Shown here piece after piece: positions 1 to 8,591 of a DNA stretch of 64,000 bases. Position 1 is the stretch's first letter, and each line of letters begins with the position of its first letter. Where the stretch lies: contig JACRJB010000025.1 of the NCBI GenBank assembly GCA_016215605.1, positions 217,647-281,646 on the forward strand, written 5' to 3'. This DNA is from Rhodopseudomonas palustris. Lineage in GTDB: Bacteria > Pseudomonadota > Alphaproteobacteria > Rhizobiales > Xanthobacteraceae. Under the pieces are notes generated by a model. That model saw nothing but the letters and a program-made list of their open reading frames with translations. It did not search any database and was not told the DNA's origin. The translations under genes and the position numbers were made by a program.

Positions 1-193
1 CGGCCTGCAGGGTCTGCGCGATCAGGCCGCCGTCGTTGGCGGCGGTGGAGAGCGGCGCCTTGGCATAGGCGGCGTTGCCGATCACCAGCGCGATGCGCTT
101 CTCGGACGGCTGCGCCGCGGCGCTGTCGACGACGAGCGCGCCGGCCAGAACCAGGGCGGCGGAGACGAGAGAGAGGAGCTGGGTAAGACGCAT
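1..193 (-). CDS. Caspase-like (peptidase C14) secreted protein, N-terminal part
   Basis: Only the first 64 codons lie in the window and the gene runs off the left edge. The start is the ATG at 193, opening MRLTQLLSLVSAALVLAG. Basic residues followed by a hydrophobic core and AAAQP give a typical Sec signal peptide with cleavage near residue 27. The mature part begins KRIALVIGNAAYA and continues PLSTAANDGGLIAQTLQ. This is the first strand and following helix of bacterial caspase-fold proteins (RIALVIGNxxY, then N/D-rich A-x-L). The His-Cys dyad would lie outside the window, so peptidase activity cannot be judged. An exported metacaspase-like protein is the best reading. Confidence 0.7.
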   Translation of the reverse strand, partial: MRLTQLLSLVSAALVLAGALVVDSAAAQPSEKRIALVIGNAAYAKAPLSTAANDGGLIAQTLQA

Positions 194-408
194 GGTCGTG
201 ACCTGATGCAGGATCGCCATCGCGACGGCTTGACGTCGCGGCGGCATTTCGCGCGGCGCGAGCTGAACATCGATTGAATAAATCGCGCCGCAAATATGGC
301 GCGGGCTTGGTGACGATCGAAGGACATCGCGCGGCGATGCCATTCACGTGATCGCCGTGCATCCGGCGGCGCGGCGCCGGCCAGGTTCGACGCGTTGCGC
401 CGGCGGCG

Positions 409-3400
409 TCAGAGCGTCTCGACCAGCTCCACCCCGGACACCGCCTTGATGGCTCCGGCGATCTGCGGCGAGACCTGGAACCGGCCCGGCAGTTCGAATT
501 CGACCTCGGTCTGCGGATCGAGCCGCAGCACCAGCGCGATGTTGCCGCCGGCGACTTTCGAATCCGGCGGCTGCAGCCGCTTGGTGATCGACTCCAGCGG
601 CTTGGTATCGCGCAGGAAGATCCGCAGGCCCTTCTGCGTCTTGGCAGCGGCGGCATCGAGCGGTTCGGCGTGCAGCACGCGGGCGCGAACGTCCTCGCCC
701 TGCAGTTCGGCGCCGAGCTGCAGCAGCACCGCGGCGCCCGGCTCCAGCACGTCGCGATATTGCGCCAACCCCTCGGAGAACAGCACCGCCTCGAAATGCC
801 CGGTCGGGTCCGACAGGCCCATAATGCCCATCTTGTTGCCGGTCTTGGTGCGCCGCTCCATCCGCGACACCACGGTGGCGGCGACCTTGCCGGCGGTCGC
901 GCCGGATTTCACCGCCTTGCAGAAATCCGCCCAGGACTGCACCCGCAGCCGCTTCAGCGCGGTGGCGTAGTCGTCGAGCGGGTGGCCGGACAGGAAGAAG
1001 CCGATCGCATCGTATTCACGGCGCAGCCGCTCCGCCGGCAGCCACGGCTCGATCTGCGGCAGCACGATCGACGGCGCGTCCGGCAGACTGCCGAACATGT
1101 CGTTCTGGCCGCTGGTGGCGGCCTCGTGGCTGCGCTGGCAGGCGGCGATGATCGCATCGGCACCGGCAAAGACTGCGGCGCGGTTTGGGTTGAGACAATC
1201 GAACGCGCCGGCGGCGGCGAGACATTCGATCACCCGCTTGTTGATCGCGCGCGGATTGACCCGCGCGGCGAAGTCGGCGAGCGAGGCGAACGGCTTGTCG
1301 CCGCGCGCGTCGACGATCATCTGTACCGCGTGCAGGCCGACGCCCTTCAGGCCGGCGAGCGCGTAGTAGATGGTGTTGTCGCCGACCTCGAAGGTCGGAC
1401 CGGAGCGGTTGACCGACGGCGGCTCGACCTTGATGCCGAGCCTCTGCGACTCGGCGCGGAATTCCGAAAGTTTGTCGGTGTTGTTGAGATCGAGCGTCAT
1501 CGACGCGGCGATGAACTCGACCGGATAATGCGCCTTCATGTAGGCGGTGTGGTACGACACCAGCGCGTAGGCGGCGGCGTGGCTCTTGTTGAAGCCATAG
1601 TCGGCGAACTTCGCCAAGAGATCGAAGATGGTGTCGGCGGAGTCCTTCGGCACGCCGTTCTTGGTCGCGCCCTCGACGAAGATCGCGCGCTGCTTCTCCA
1701 TCTCGGCGCGGATCTTCTTGCCCATCGCGCGGCGCAGCAGGTCGGCTTCGCCGAGCGAATAGCCGGCCATCACCTGGGCGATCTGCATCACCTGTTCCTG
1801 GTAGATGATGACGCCGAAGGTCTCCTTCAGGATCGGCTCCAGCATCGGATGGAGATATTCCGGCTCCTCGTCGCCGTGCTTGCGGGCGCAATAGGTCGGG
1901 ATGTTAGCCATCGGGCCCGGGCGATACAGCGCGACCAGCGCGATGATGTCCTCGAACCGGTCGGGCCGCATGTCGACCAGCGCACGGCGCATGCCCTGAC
2001 TTTCAACCTGGAACACGCCGACCACATCGCCGCGCGCCAGCATCTGATAGCTCGGCGCGTCGTCGATCGGCAGCGTCGGCAGGTCGACCGCGATGTCGCG
2101 CTGCTTCAAGAGCTTCACCGCGACGTCGAGCACCGTCAGCGTCTTCAGGCCGAGGAAGTCGAACTTCACCAGGCCCGCCGGCTCGACCCATTTCATGTTG
2201 AACTGGGTGACCGGCATGTCGGATTTCGGATCGCGATACATCGGCACCAGATCGCTCAGCGGCCGATCGCCGATCACGATGCCGGCGGCGTGCGTCGAGG
2301 CGTGCCGGGTCAGGCCCTCGAGCTTCTGCGCGATGTCGAAGGCGCGCGCCACCACCGGGTCCTCGTCGCGAAACGCCTGCAGCTTCGGCTCGCTTTCGAT
2401 CGCCTGCTTCAGCGACACCGGCGCGGCCGGATTCTGCGGCACCAGCTTGGTCAGCTTGTCGACCTGCCCGTACGGCATCTGCAGCACGCGGCCGACGTCG
2501 CGCAGCACGCCGCGCGCCTGCAGCGTTCCGAAGGTGATGATCTGCGCGACCTGGTCGCGGCCGTAGCGCTGCTGGACGTATTCGATCACTTCGCCGCGGC
2601 GGTCCTGGCAGAAGTCGATGTCGAAGTCCGGCATCGAGACGCGCTCGGGATTGAGGAAGCGCTCGAACAGCAGGCCGAACTGGATCGGATCGAGGTCGGT
2701 GATGGTCAGCGAATACGCCACCAGCGAGCCGGCGCCGGAGCCACGGCCCGGCCCGACCGGAATGCCGTGCGCCTTCGCCCATTTGATGAAGTCCGACACG
2801 ATCAGGAAGTAGCCGGCGTATTTCATCCGGGTGATGACGTCGAGTTCGAAGGCCAGCCGCTTGTGATAGTCCTCCTCGGTCATGCCCTGCGACAGGCCGT
2901 GGACGCGCAGCCGCATCTCCAGCCCCTGCTCGGCCTGGCGCCGCAATTCGGCGGCTTCGGCGGCGGCCGCCTCCTCGGCGTCGCTGACGCCGGCGCCGAC
3001 GGTGAACAGCGGCAGGATCGGCTTGCGGGTCAGCGGCCGGTAGGCGCAGCGCTGCGCGATCTCGACGGTGGAGGCCAGCGCCTCCGGCAGGTCGGCGAAC
3101 AGCACCGCCATTTCGGCGCGGGTCTTGAAACGGTGGTCGGGGGTGAGCTGGACGCGATCGGTCTCGGCGATCAGCTTGCCGGAGGCGATGCACAAGAGCG
3201 CATCGTGCGCCTCGAAATCGTCGGCGGTGGCGAAATGCGGCTCGTTGGTCGCGACCAGCGGCAGCCCCATGTCGTAGGCGACGTCGATCAGGCCGGCTTC
3301 CGCGCGCCGCTCGAAATCGGTGTTGTGACGCTGCAGCTCGACATAGAGCCGATCGCCGAACGCCTGCGCCAGCCGCTCGCAGCGCAGCCGGGCCAGCGCC

Positions 3401-3864
3401 GGATCGGTCAGCATCGCCAGCGAGATCGGCCCGTCCGGTCCGCCGGTCAGCGCGATCACGTCCTCGGTCTCGCCGTCGAGCCAGTCGAATTTGATGTGCG
3501 GCGCCTGGTTCACCGGCGTCTCCAGGAACGCCCGCGAATTCAGCCGCATCAGGCTGCGATAGCCGCGCTCGCGCGTCGCCAGCAGCACGATCCGCGACGG
3601 CGCCGCCACCGCCGTGTTGCGCGAGGTCGGGTCCTGGTCGCCGAAATCGATCCCCAGTTCGAGGCCGACGATCGGCTGGATGCCGCTGCCGGCGAGCTTG
3701 TCGGAGAATTCCAGCGCGCCGAACATGTTGTCGGTGTCGGTCAGCGCCAGCGCCGGCTGGTGGTCCGCCTTCGCCAGCTCGGCGAGCTTGGCGATCTTCA
3801 TCGACCCCTTCAGCAGCGAATACGCCGAATGAACGTGCAGATGGACGAATCCGGGTTGGCTCAT
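409..3864 (-). CDS. dnaE: DNA polymerase III alpha subunit (replicative polymerase)
   Basis: This is the catalytic subunit of the replicative DNA polymerase, 1151 aa from the ATG at 3864 (MSQPGFVHLHVHSAYSLL). The reading frame stays open 38 codons further upstream, but the conserved start of the PHP domain fixes this ATG. In order: N-terminal PHP domain (HLHVHSAYSLL, ALTDTDNMFGAL); polymerase palm with catalytic acidic motif PDFDIDFCQDRR and GPGRGSGAGSLVAY; the FNKSHAAAYA motif; tandem HhH region; and a C-terminal OB fold (AATVVSRMERRTKTG). The length is normal for the family. It lies downstream of a 32-aa SOS-controlled gene on the same strand, with 182 bases between them. Confidence 0.97.
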   Translation of the reverse strand: MSQPGFVHLHVHSAYSLLKGSMKIAKLAELAKADHQPALALTDTDNMFGALEFSDKLAGSGIQPIVGLELGIDFGDQDPTSRNTAVAAPSRIVLLATRERGYRSLMRLNSRAFLETPVNQAPHIKFDWLDGETEDVIALTGGPDGPISLAMLTDPALARLRCERLAQAFGDRLYVELQRHNTDFERRAEAGLIDVAYDMGLPLVATNEPHFATADDFEAHDALLCIASGKLIAETDRVQLTPDHRFKTRAEMAVLFADLPEALASTVEIAQRCAYRPLTRKPILPLFTVGAGVSDAEEAAAAEAAELRRQAEQGLEMRLRVHGLSQGMTEEDYHKRLAFELDVITRMKYAGYFLIVSDFIKWAKAHGIPVGPGRGSGAGSLVAYSLTITDLDPIQFGLLFERFLNPERVSMPDFDIDFCQDRRGEVIEYVQQRYGRDQVAQIITFGTLQARGVLRDVGRVLQMPYGQVDKLTKLVPQNPAAPVSLKQAIESEPKLQAFRDEDPVVARAFDIAQKLEGLTRHASTHAAGIVIGDRPLSDLVPMYRDPKSDMPVTQFNMKWVEPAGLVKFDFLGLKTLTVLDVAVKLLKQRDIAVDLPTLPIDDAPSYQMLARGDVVGVFQVESQGMRRALVDMRPDRFEDIIALVALYRPGPMANIPTYCARKHGDEEPEYLHPMLEPILKETFGVIIYQEQVMQIAQVMAGYSLGEADLLRRAMGKKIRAEMEKQRAIFVEGATKNGVPKDSADTIFDLLAKFADYGFNKSHAAAYALVSYHTAYMKAHYPVEFIAASMTLDLNNTDKLSEFRAESQRLGIKVEPPSVNRSGPTFEVGDNTIYYALAGLKGVGLHAVQMIVDARGDKPFASLADFAARVNPRAINKRVIECLAAAGAFDCLNPNRAAVFAGADAIIAACQRSHEAATSGQNDMFGSLPDAPSIVLPQIEPWLPAERLRREYDAIGFFLSGHPLDDYATALKRLRVQSWADFCKAVKSGATAGKVAATVVSRMERRTKTGNKMGIMGLSDPTGHFEAVLFSEGLAQYRDVLEPGAAVLLQLGAELQGEDVRARVLHAEPLDAAAAKTQKGLRIFLRDTKPLESITKRLQPPDSKVAGGNIALVLRLDPQTEVEFELPGRFQVSPQIAGAIKAVSGVELVETL

Positions 3865-4046
3865 CGACGTCGCGGCTCTCGATCGGGCGTGGGGCAGATT
3901 GCGGTGAAGGTGCTCGGCCGGCGCGCGCTGCGCAGCCGACTCGGCCGGAATGGTGGTCCGCCGGGCACCGCCGCGCAAGGCGGCCGCGCGACCTTATCCC
4001 CGCTGTCTGCGCCGCGCCGGCTGCAACCGGCGCCGCCCTGCCCGGC

Positions 4047-4145
4047 TCAGAGCTGCGGCAGCACCTGGGCCCACACCGCCACCATGCCGATGAACAGCGC
4101 AATCGACGTCAACGCCGCAGCTTCCTGGATGAAGACCTTCAACAT
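4047..4145 (-). CDS. 32-aa SOS-controlled membrane peptide, SidA-like candidate
   Basis: A very short gene: ATG at 4145, TGA at 4047-4049. The product opens MLKVFIQEAAALTSIALF and ends MVAVWAQVLPQL. The middle, about residues 10-26, is hydrophobic enough for one membrane helix, and the flanks are short. A Shine-Dalgarno-like AGGGAG lies just upstream of the ATG. The promoter carries a perfect alphaproteobacterial LexA operator (4184-4198) overlapping a TTGACT -35. The established parallel is Caulobacter SidA, a 29-aa SOS-induced inner-membrane peptide that blocks division through FtsW. Size, membrane helix, SOS control and location beside dnaE fit such a role, but the functional link is inference. 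Most gene callers would miss it. Confidence 0.72.
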   Translation of the reverse strand: MLKVFIQEAAALTSIALFIGMVAVWAQVLPQL

Positions 4146-4183
4146 CGTCCGCTCCCTGACCACGTGAACATACGCAGAACATT

Positions 4184-4207
4184 GTTCTCATTTTGTTCTA
4201 GAGTCAA
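4184..4207 (-). promoter_or_regulatory. SOS promoter with LexA box GTTC-N7-GTTC
   Basis: Plus-strand bases 4184-4198 read GTTC, seven bases, GTTC, the established LexA operator of alphaproteobacteria. On the minus strand a -35 TTGACT (4207-4202) comes first. The operator fills the -35/-10 spacer, and a weak -10 (CAATGT) sits 17 bases from the -35. LexA bound here would block RNA polymerase. The box lies 38 bases upstream of the 32-aa gene at 4047-4145 and could also serve dnaE further downstream. A second GTTC-like half (inverted, GAAC at 4177-4180) adjoins it. Confidence 0.8.
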
Positions 4208-4392
4208 GGTAGCGGAGTCGGGGCGAACCGGAAGCGTTAACGAACCGTCTCTATCCCCGTTGTTCGCGGCGGACTATTCGGCCCGCCAAGGCGTTGATGT
4301 ACAAGGACCGCGGACGCACGGGATGCGCGTTCTGCGGTCGAGTCGGCGCTCGACCTCGGCCCGATCGGGTTTGTCACCTCGCGGAGATTCGG

Positions 4393-4647
4393 ATGCGCGT
4401 TTCATCTCTCGTTCTGCTGGCTGCCACGGCCTTTCCGCTCGCTTTGCCCGCGGCGGCCGCGGTGCAGGCGCCTTACGACAACTATCCGGTCTGCCTGCAG
4501 GTCTACGGCCCGGTGCGGTTCATCGAATGCCGCTACGTTTCGATCGAGCAATGCCGGCCCGCCGCGCAGGGCATCGCCGGGCAATGCGTCACCAATCCGT
4601 GGTATCAACCGCCTGCGGGGCCGGCGCAGCGCCGCCGCGGGCGCTGA
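4393..4647 (+). CDS. DUF3551 family small secreted protein
   Basis: 84 aa from the ATG at 4393, preceded by GGAG at a good distance. The N-terminus (MRVSSLVLLAATAFPLAL) is a signal peptide ending near AAA-VQAP. The mature part has the DUF3551 pattern: NYPVCLQVYG, then IECRY, S-x-EQC, GQCVTNPWY. The four regularly spaced cysteines suggest two disulfides in the periplasm. The family is abundant and lineage-specific in Bradyrhizobium and Rhodopseudomonas, and no function is known. It forms a tandem pair with the next gene, 27 bases downstream. Confidence 0.82.
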   Translation: MRVSSLVLLAATAFPLALPAAAAVQAPYDNYPVCLQVYGPVRFIECRYVSIEQCRPAAQGIAGQCVTNPWYQPPAGPAQRRRGR

Positions 4648-4674
4648 GCGCCGCGCGATCTGAAGGAGGTCGAG

Positions 4675-4923
4675 ATGCGCACATCATTGCTGGTCGCCAT
4701 GCTGGCGCTGCTCGGGCTGACCGACGTCGCGGCGGCGCGGGACTATCCGGTCTGCCTGCGCGTCTATCACAACTACCGCGACTGGTACGACGAGTGCAGC
4801 TACGACACCATGCAGCAATGCCGGATGTCCGCCTCGGGCCGCGCCGCCGACTGCATGACCAATCCGTGGTACACCGCGCCGCAACAGCGGGCGAAAAAGC
4901 GCAAGTATCGCCGCCAGCACTGA
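4675..4923 (+). CDS. DUF3551 family small secreted protein, tandem paralogue
   Basis: 82 aa with a strong GGAGG site before the ATG at 4675. Signal peptide MRTSLLVAMLALLGLTDVAAA, then RDYPVCLRVYHNYRDWYDECSY, EQC replaced by MQQCRMS, and CMTNPWYTAP. The cysteine spacing matches the upstream neighbour, so the two arose by duplication or are paralogues kept together. The C-terminus is short and basic (QQRAKKRKYRRQH). Function unknown; probably periplasmic. Confidence 0.82.
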   Translation: MRTSLLVAMLALLGLTDVAAARDYPVCLRVYHNYRDWYDECSYDTMQQCRMSASGRAADCMTNPWYTAPQQRAKKRKYRRQH

Positions 4924-4948
4924 GGCCGCCCGCATCGTCCCCAGCCAA

Positions 4949-5072
4949 GTCATTCCGGGGCGCGCCGCTTGGCGCGAACCCGGAATCCCGAGGTTGTTTG
5001 GGGAAGCCGTGGCGCCGCGGTGCCCGCTTCAGATTCCGGGTTCGCTCGCTTGCGCGAGCGCCCCGGAATGAC
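4949..5072. repeat. Intergenic palindromic repeat unit (REP-like)
   Basis: The segment begins GTCATTCCGGGGCGCG and ends GCGCCCCGGAATGAC, so its outer arms are inverted copies. A second internal pair (CCCGGAATCC and GATTCCGGG) lies inside. It fills most of the gap between the DUF3551 pair and lolD, which converge here. Units of this type are common between genes in Rhodopseudomonas/Bradyrhizobium genomes. It may act as a bidirectional terminator or mRNA end stabiliser for the converging transcripts. Confidence 0.6.
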
Positions 5073-5085
5073 GCACTGAAGCCAT

Positions 5086-5802
5086 CTACTCCATCTCGAC
5101 GATCACGCCGTTTTCGAGCGACACCCGGCGATCCATGCGGCCGGCCAGTTCCATGTTGTGGGTGGCGATCAGCATCGCCACGCGGGTCGCGCGCACCAAT
5201 TGCATCAGTGCCTGGAAGACGTGGTCGGCAGTGTGCGGGTCGAGATTGCCGGTCGGTTCGTCGGCGAACAGGACGCGCGGCGCGTTGGCGACGGCGCGCG
5301 CAATGGCGACACGCTGCTGCTCGCCGCCCGACAATTCCGCCGGCCGGTGGGTAATCCGGTCCGCGAGGCCGAGATAGGCCAGGATCTCCTTGGCGCGGCT
5401 GACGGTCTCGCTGCGCTTCAGGCCGCGGATCATCTGCGGCATCATCACGTTTTCCAGCGCGGTAAATTCCGGCAGAAGCCGGTGCGACTGGTAGACGAAA
5501 CCGATATCGGTGCGCCGGATCTGGGTGCGCTCGGCATCGGTCAGCGCCGAGGTCGCGGCGCCGCCGACATAGACCTCGCCGTCGTCGGGATGTTCGAGCA
5601 GGCCGGCGATGTGCAGCAGCGTCGACTTGCCGGAGCCGGACGGCGCCACCAGCGCCACCGACTGCCCCGCCCACAGCGCCAGCTTGGCGCCGTCGAGGAT
5701 CGTCAGCGTGGCTTCGCCCTGCGTGTATTGCCGCTTGATGTCGTGCAGGTAGACGACCGGGATGTCTTCCGCGTCCTGCTCCATGGCCCCGGCCTCACTC
5801 AT
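5086..5802 (-). CDS. lolD: Lipoprotein-releasing ABC transporter, ATPase subunit
   Basis: 238 aa ABC ATPase that powers extraction of outer-membrane lipoproteins from the inner membrane to LolA. It has Walker A ([10 protein letters not shown], about residue 50), the Q-loop region [16 protein letters not shown], signature [14 protein letters not shown], Walker [14 protein letters not shown] and the switch His in IATHN. The start is taken as the ATG at 5802, which overlaps the stop of lolC by 8 bases; an in-frame ATG four codons upstream and another five codons inside are alternatives. The operon order lolC-lolD is typical of alphaproteobacteria. Confidence 0.93.
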   Translation of the reverse strand: MSEAGAMEQDAEDIPVVYLHDIKRQYTQGEATLTILDGAKLALWAGQSVALVAPSGSGKSTLLHIAGLLEHPDDGEVYVGGAATSALTDAERTQIRRTDIGFVYQSHRLLPEFTALENVMMPQMIRGLKRSETVSRAKEILAYLGLADRITHRPAELSGGEQQRVAIARAVANAPRVLFADEPTGNLDPHTADHVFQALMQLVRATRVAMLIATHNMELAGRMDRRVSLENGVIVEME

Positions 5803-7063
5803 AGCGGAGCGCATCGACGGGATCGAGCCGGGCCGCGCGCCACGACGGATACAGCGTCGCCAGGAACGACAGGGTCAGCGCCATGATCACCACCGCGCTG
5901 GTCTCGGCGAAATCGACTTCCGCCGGCAGCTTCGAGAGGAAATACAGTTCCGGCGAGAACAGCTCGGTGTTGGTCACCCAGGACAGGAACTGCCGGATCG
6001 ATTCGATGTTCAGGCAGATCACCAGCCCGACCACGAAGCCGGTCAGGGTGCCGACCACGCCGATCGCCGCGCCGGTGATCAGGAACACCCGCATGATCGA
6101 GCCCTGCGTCGCCCCCATGGTGCGCAGGATGGCGATGTCGCTGCCCTTGTCCTTCACCAGCATGATCAGGCCGGACACGATGTTCAGCGCCGCCACCAGC
6201 ACGATCAGCGTCAGGATCAGGAACATGACGTTACGTTCGACCTGCAGCGCATTGAAGAAGGTCGAATTGCGCTGTCGCCAGTCGACCAGGAAGACAGGTC
6301 TGCCCGCGGCCTCGGTGACGCTCTTGCGGAAGGCGTCGATGCGGTCCGGATTGGTGGTGTAGACCTCGATCGCCGTGACGTCGTTGTTGCGGTTGAAGTA
6401 GGCCTGCGCCTCCTTCAGCGGCATGAACACGAAGGTCGAATCGTATTCCGACATGCCGATCTCGAACACCGCAGTGATCTTGTACGGCTTGATCCGCGGC
6501 GTGGTGCCCATCGGCGTCACCGCGCCGCGCGGCGCCACCAGCGTGACGCTGTCGCCGGCGTGCAGCGACAGCTGATCGGCGAGCCGGCGGCCGATCGCGA
6601 CGCCCTGCCCCTCGTCGAAGCCTTCGAGGGTGCCCTGCTTGATGTGGTTGGCGATCGACGACAAATTGTTCAGGTCGTCGGCGCGGATGCCGCGCACGAA
6701 CACGCCGGACGCGTTGAACGGCGACGACGCCAGCGCCTGGCCATCGACCACCGGCGCTGCGAGCTTGATCCCCGACACGCCGCTGATGCGGTCGGCGACC
6801 TCTTTCCAGTCGGTCAGCGGGCTTTCCAGCGGCTGCACCAGCAGGTGGCCGTTGAGGCCGAGGATCTTGTCGAGCAGTTCCTTGCGGAAGCCGTTCATCA
6901 CCGCCATCACGATGATCAGCGTGGCGACGCCGAGCATGATGCCGAGGAACGAGAAGCCGGCGATCACCGAGATGAATCCCTCACGGCGGCGCGCACGCAA
7001 ATAGCGCCCGGACAGGAGCCATTCGAATGGCGCGAAAGGAGGAGTTCGAACTGGCTCGTTCAT
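5795..7063 (-). CDS. lolC: Lipoprotein-releasing ABC transporter, permease subunit (LolC/LolE type)
   Basis: Inner-membrane permease of about 422 aa. An N-terminal membrane helix ([20 protein letters not shown]) is followed by a large periplasmic MacB-like domain. Three C-terminal helices follow ([38 protein letters not shown] and the segment near [16 protein letters not shown]), the FtsX/LolCE fold. Alphaproteobacteria usually have one LolC/E-type permease, which acts as a homodimer. A start at 7075 (four codons earlier) is equally possible, since neither ATG has an ideally spaced ribosome site. It is coupled to lolD through an 8-base overlap. Confidence 0.92.
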   Translation of the reverse strand: MNEPVRTPPFAPFEWLLSGRYLRARRREGFISVIAGFSFLGIMLGVATLIIVMAVMNGFRKELLDKILGLNGHLLVQPLESPLTDWKEVADRISGVSGIKLAAPVVDGQALASSPFNASGVFVRGIRADDLNNLSSIANHIKQGTLEGFDEGQGVAIGRRLADQLSLHAGDSVTLVAPRGAVTPMGTTPRIKPYKITAVFEIGMSEYDSTFVFMPLKEAQAYFNRNNDVTAIEVYTTNPDRIDAFRKSVTEAAGRPVFLVDWRQRNSTFFNALQVERNVMFLILTLIVLVAALNIVSGLIMLVKDKGSDIAILRTMGATQGSIMRVFLITGAAIGVVGTLTGFVVGLVICLNIESIRQFLSWVTNTELFSPELYFLSKLPAEVDFAETSAVVIMALTLSFLATLYPSWRAARLDPVDALRYE

Positions 7064-7131
7064 GCTGTGATCCATGCTCCGAATTTCACACGATTCGGGC
7101 TAATTTCAGCCGAGCCGCCGGTGGATAAATC

Positions 7132-8451
7132 TCACGGCGTCAGCCGTGCGACCGCCTCCGCCAGCGCGATGGTCTCACGCGAACCGTCACTGCGGCGCTT
7201 CAATTCGACCTTGCCCTCGGCGAGGCCCTTCGGCCCGACCAGCACCTGCCACGGGATGCCGATCAGATCCGCCGTCGCGAATTTCGCGCCGGCGCGCTGA
7301 TCGGTGTCGTCGTACAGCACGTCGACGCCCTTGGCGGCGAGCTCCTTGTAGAGCTGCTCGCAGGCCGCGTCGGTCGCCGCGTCGCCCTGCTTCAGGTTCA
7401 GGATCGAGACCCGGAACGGCGCGACTTCTTCCGGCCATTTGATGCCGTTCTCGTCGTGGCAGGCCTCGATGATCGCGCCGACCAGACGCGACACGCCGAC
7501 GCCGTAGGAGCCGCCGTGGATCGGCGCATCGACGCCGTCGGGGCCGGCGACATTGGCTTTCATCGAGTCGGAGTATTTGGTGCCGAAATAGAATATCTGG
7601 CCGACCTCGATGCCGCGGGTGTTGAGCCGGTTGGCCTCCGGCACCTCGCGTTCGTAGCGCTCGGGCTCGTGGACGTCCTCGGTCGCCGCGTAGACCGAGG
7701 TCCACTGCTTGATGATCGGGGTCAGGTCGCCGTCGTAATCGACGGTCTCGTCCGGCACCGGCAGGTTCAGCACGTCACGGTCGATGAACACGCCGGACTC
7801 GCCGGTCTCGGCCAGCACGATGAATTCGTGGGACAGGTCGCCGCCGATCGGCCCGGTCTCGGCGCGCATCGGGATCGCCTTCAGGCCCATCCGCGCGAAT
7901 GTCCGCAAGTAAGCGACGAACATCCGGTTGTAGGATTTGCGCGCCGCCGCCTCGTCGACGTCGAACGAATAGGCGTCCTTCATCAGGAATTCGCGGCCGC
8001 GCATCACGCCGAAACGCGGACGCTGCTCGTCGCGGAATTTCCATTGAATATGATAGAGATTGAGCGGCAGGCTCTTGTAGGACTTCACATAGGCGCGGAA
8101 GATCTCGGTGATCATTTCCTCGTTGGTCGGCCCGTACAGCAGCTCGCGCTTGTGGCGGTCGGCGATCCGCAGCATCTCCGGACCGTAGGCGTCGTAGCGG
8201 CCGCTCTCGCGCCACAGGTCGGCGAGCTGCAGCGTCGGCATCAACAGCTCGATCGCGCCGGCGCGGTTCTGCTCCTCGCGCACGATCTGCTCGATCTTCT
8301 TCAGCACCCGATGGCCGAGCGGCAGCCAAGCATAGATGCCGGCGGCTTCCTGGCGCAGCATCCCGGCGCGCAGCATCAGCCGGTGCGAGACGATCTCGGC
8401 TTCCTTCGGGTTTTCCTTCAGGATCGGCAGGAAGAATCGCGACAAACGCAT
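7132..8451 (-). CDS. proS: Prolyl-tRNA synthetase (short, alphaproteobacterial type)
   Basis: 439 aa class II aminoacyl-tRNA synthetase that charges tRNA-Pro. Motif 2 is visible in [17 protein letters not shown] and LMKDAYSFD, and motif 3 in [17 protein letters not shown]. The C-terminal anticodon-binding domain contains [21 protein letters not shown]. The length matches the short bacterial form that lacks the editing insertion between motifs 2 and 3, common in Rhizobiales. The ATG at 8451 opens [15 protein letters not shown], the conserved N-terminus of this subgroup. It lies upstream of lolC with a 68-base gap, probably in one operon. Confidence 0.96.
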   Translation of the reverse strand: MRLSRFFLPILKENPKEAEIVSHRLMLRAGMLRQEAAGIYAWLPLGHRVLKKIEQIVREEQNRAGAIELLMPTLQLADLWRESGRYDAYGPEMLRIADRHKRELLYGPTNEEMITEIFRAYVKSYKSLPLNLYHIQWKFRDEQRPRFGVMRGREFLMKDAYSFDVDEAAARKSYNRMFVAYLRTFARMGLKAIPMRAETGPIGGDLSHEFIVLAETGESGVFIDRDVLNLPVPDETVDYDGDLTPIIKQWTSVYAATEDVHEPERYEREVPEANRLNTRGIEVGQIFYFGTKYSDSMKANVAGPDGVDAPIHGGSYGVGVSRLVGAIIEACHDENGIKWPEEVAPFRVSILNLKQGDAATDAACEQLYKELAAKGVDVLYDDTDQRAGAKFATADLIGIPWQVLVGPKGLAEGKVELKRRSDGSRETIALAEAVARLTP

Positions 8452-8591
8452 GGGATTTGCTCAAGAATCAGGGGAAAGCAGGTTTGCGCCAGTGAAACCG
8501 GATCAGGCAGCAAAACACAAGGGCGCGGCCGCGCAACTTTGCGAAAACTGCCGGAATTTGCGCCACTTTACGCTCATGATCGGGCGCATGA

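Noticed and set aside
670..4167. A 1165-codon open frame on the plus strand opposite dnaE
   Set aside because: It is antisense to dnaE. Composition is Arg/His/Gln/Gly-rich with no domain, a GC-skew artefact of the third codon position.
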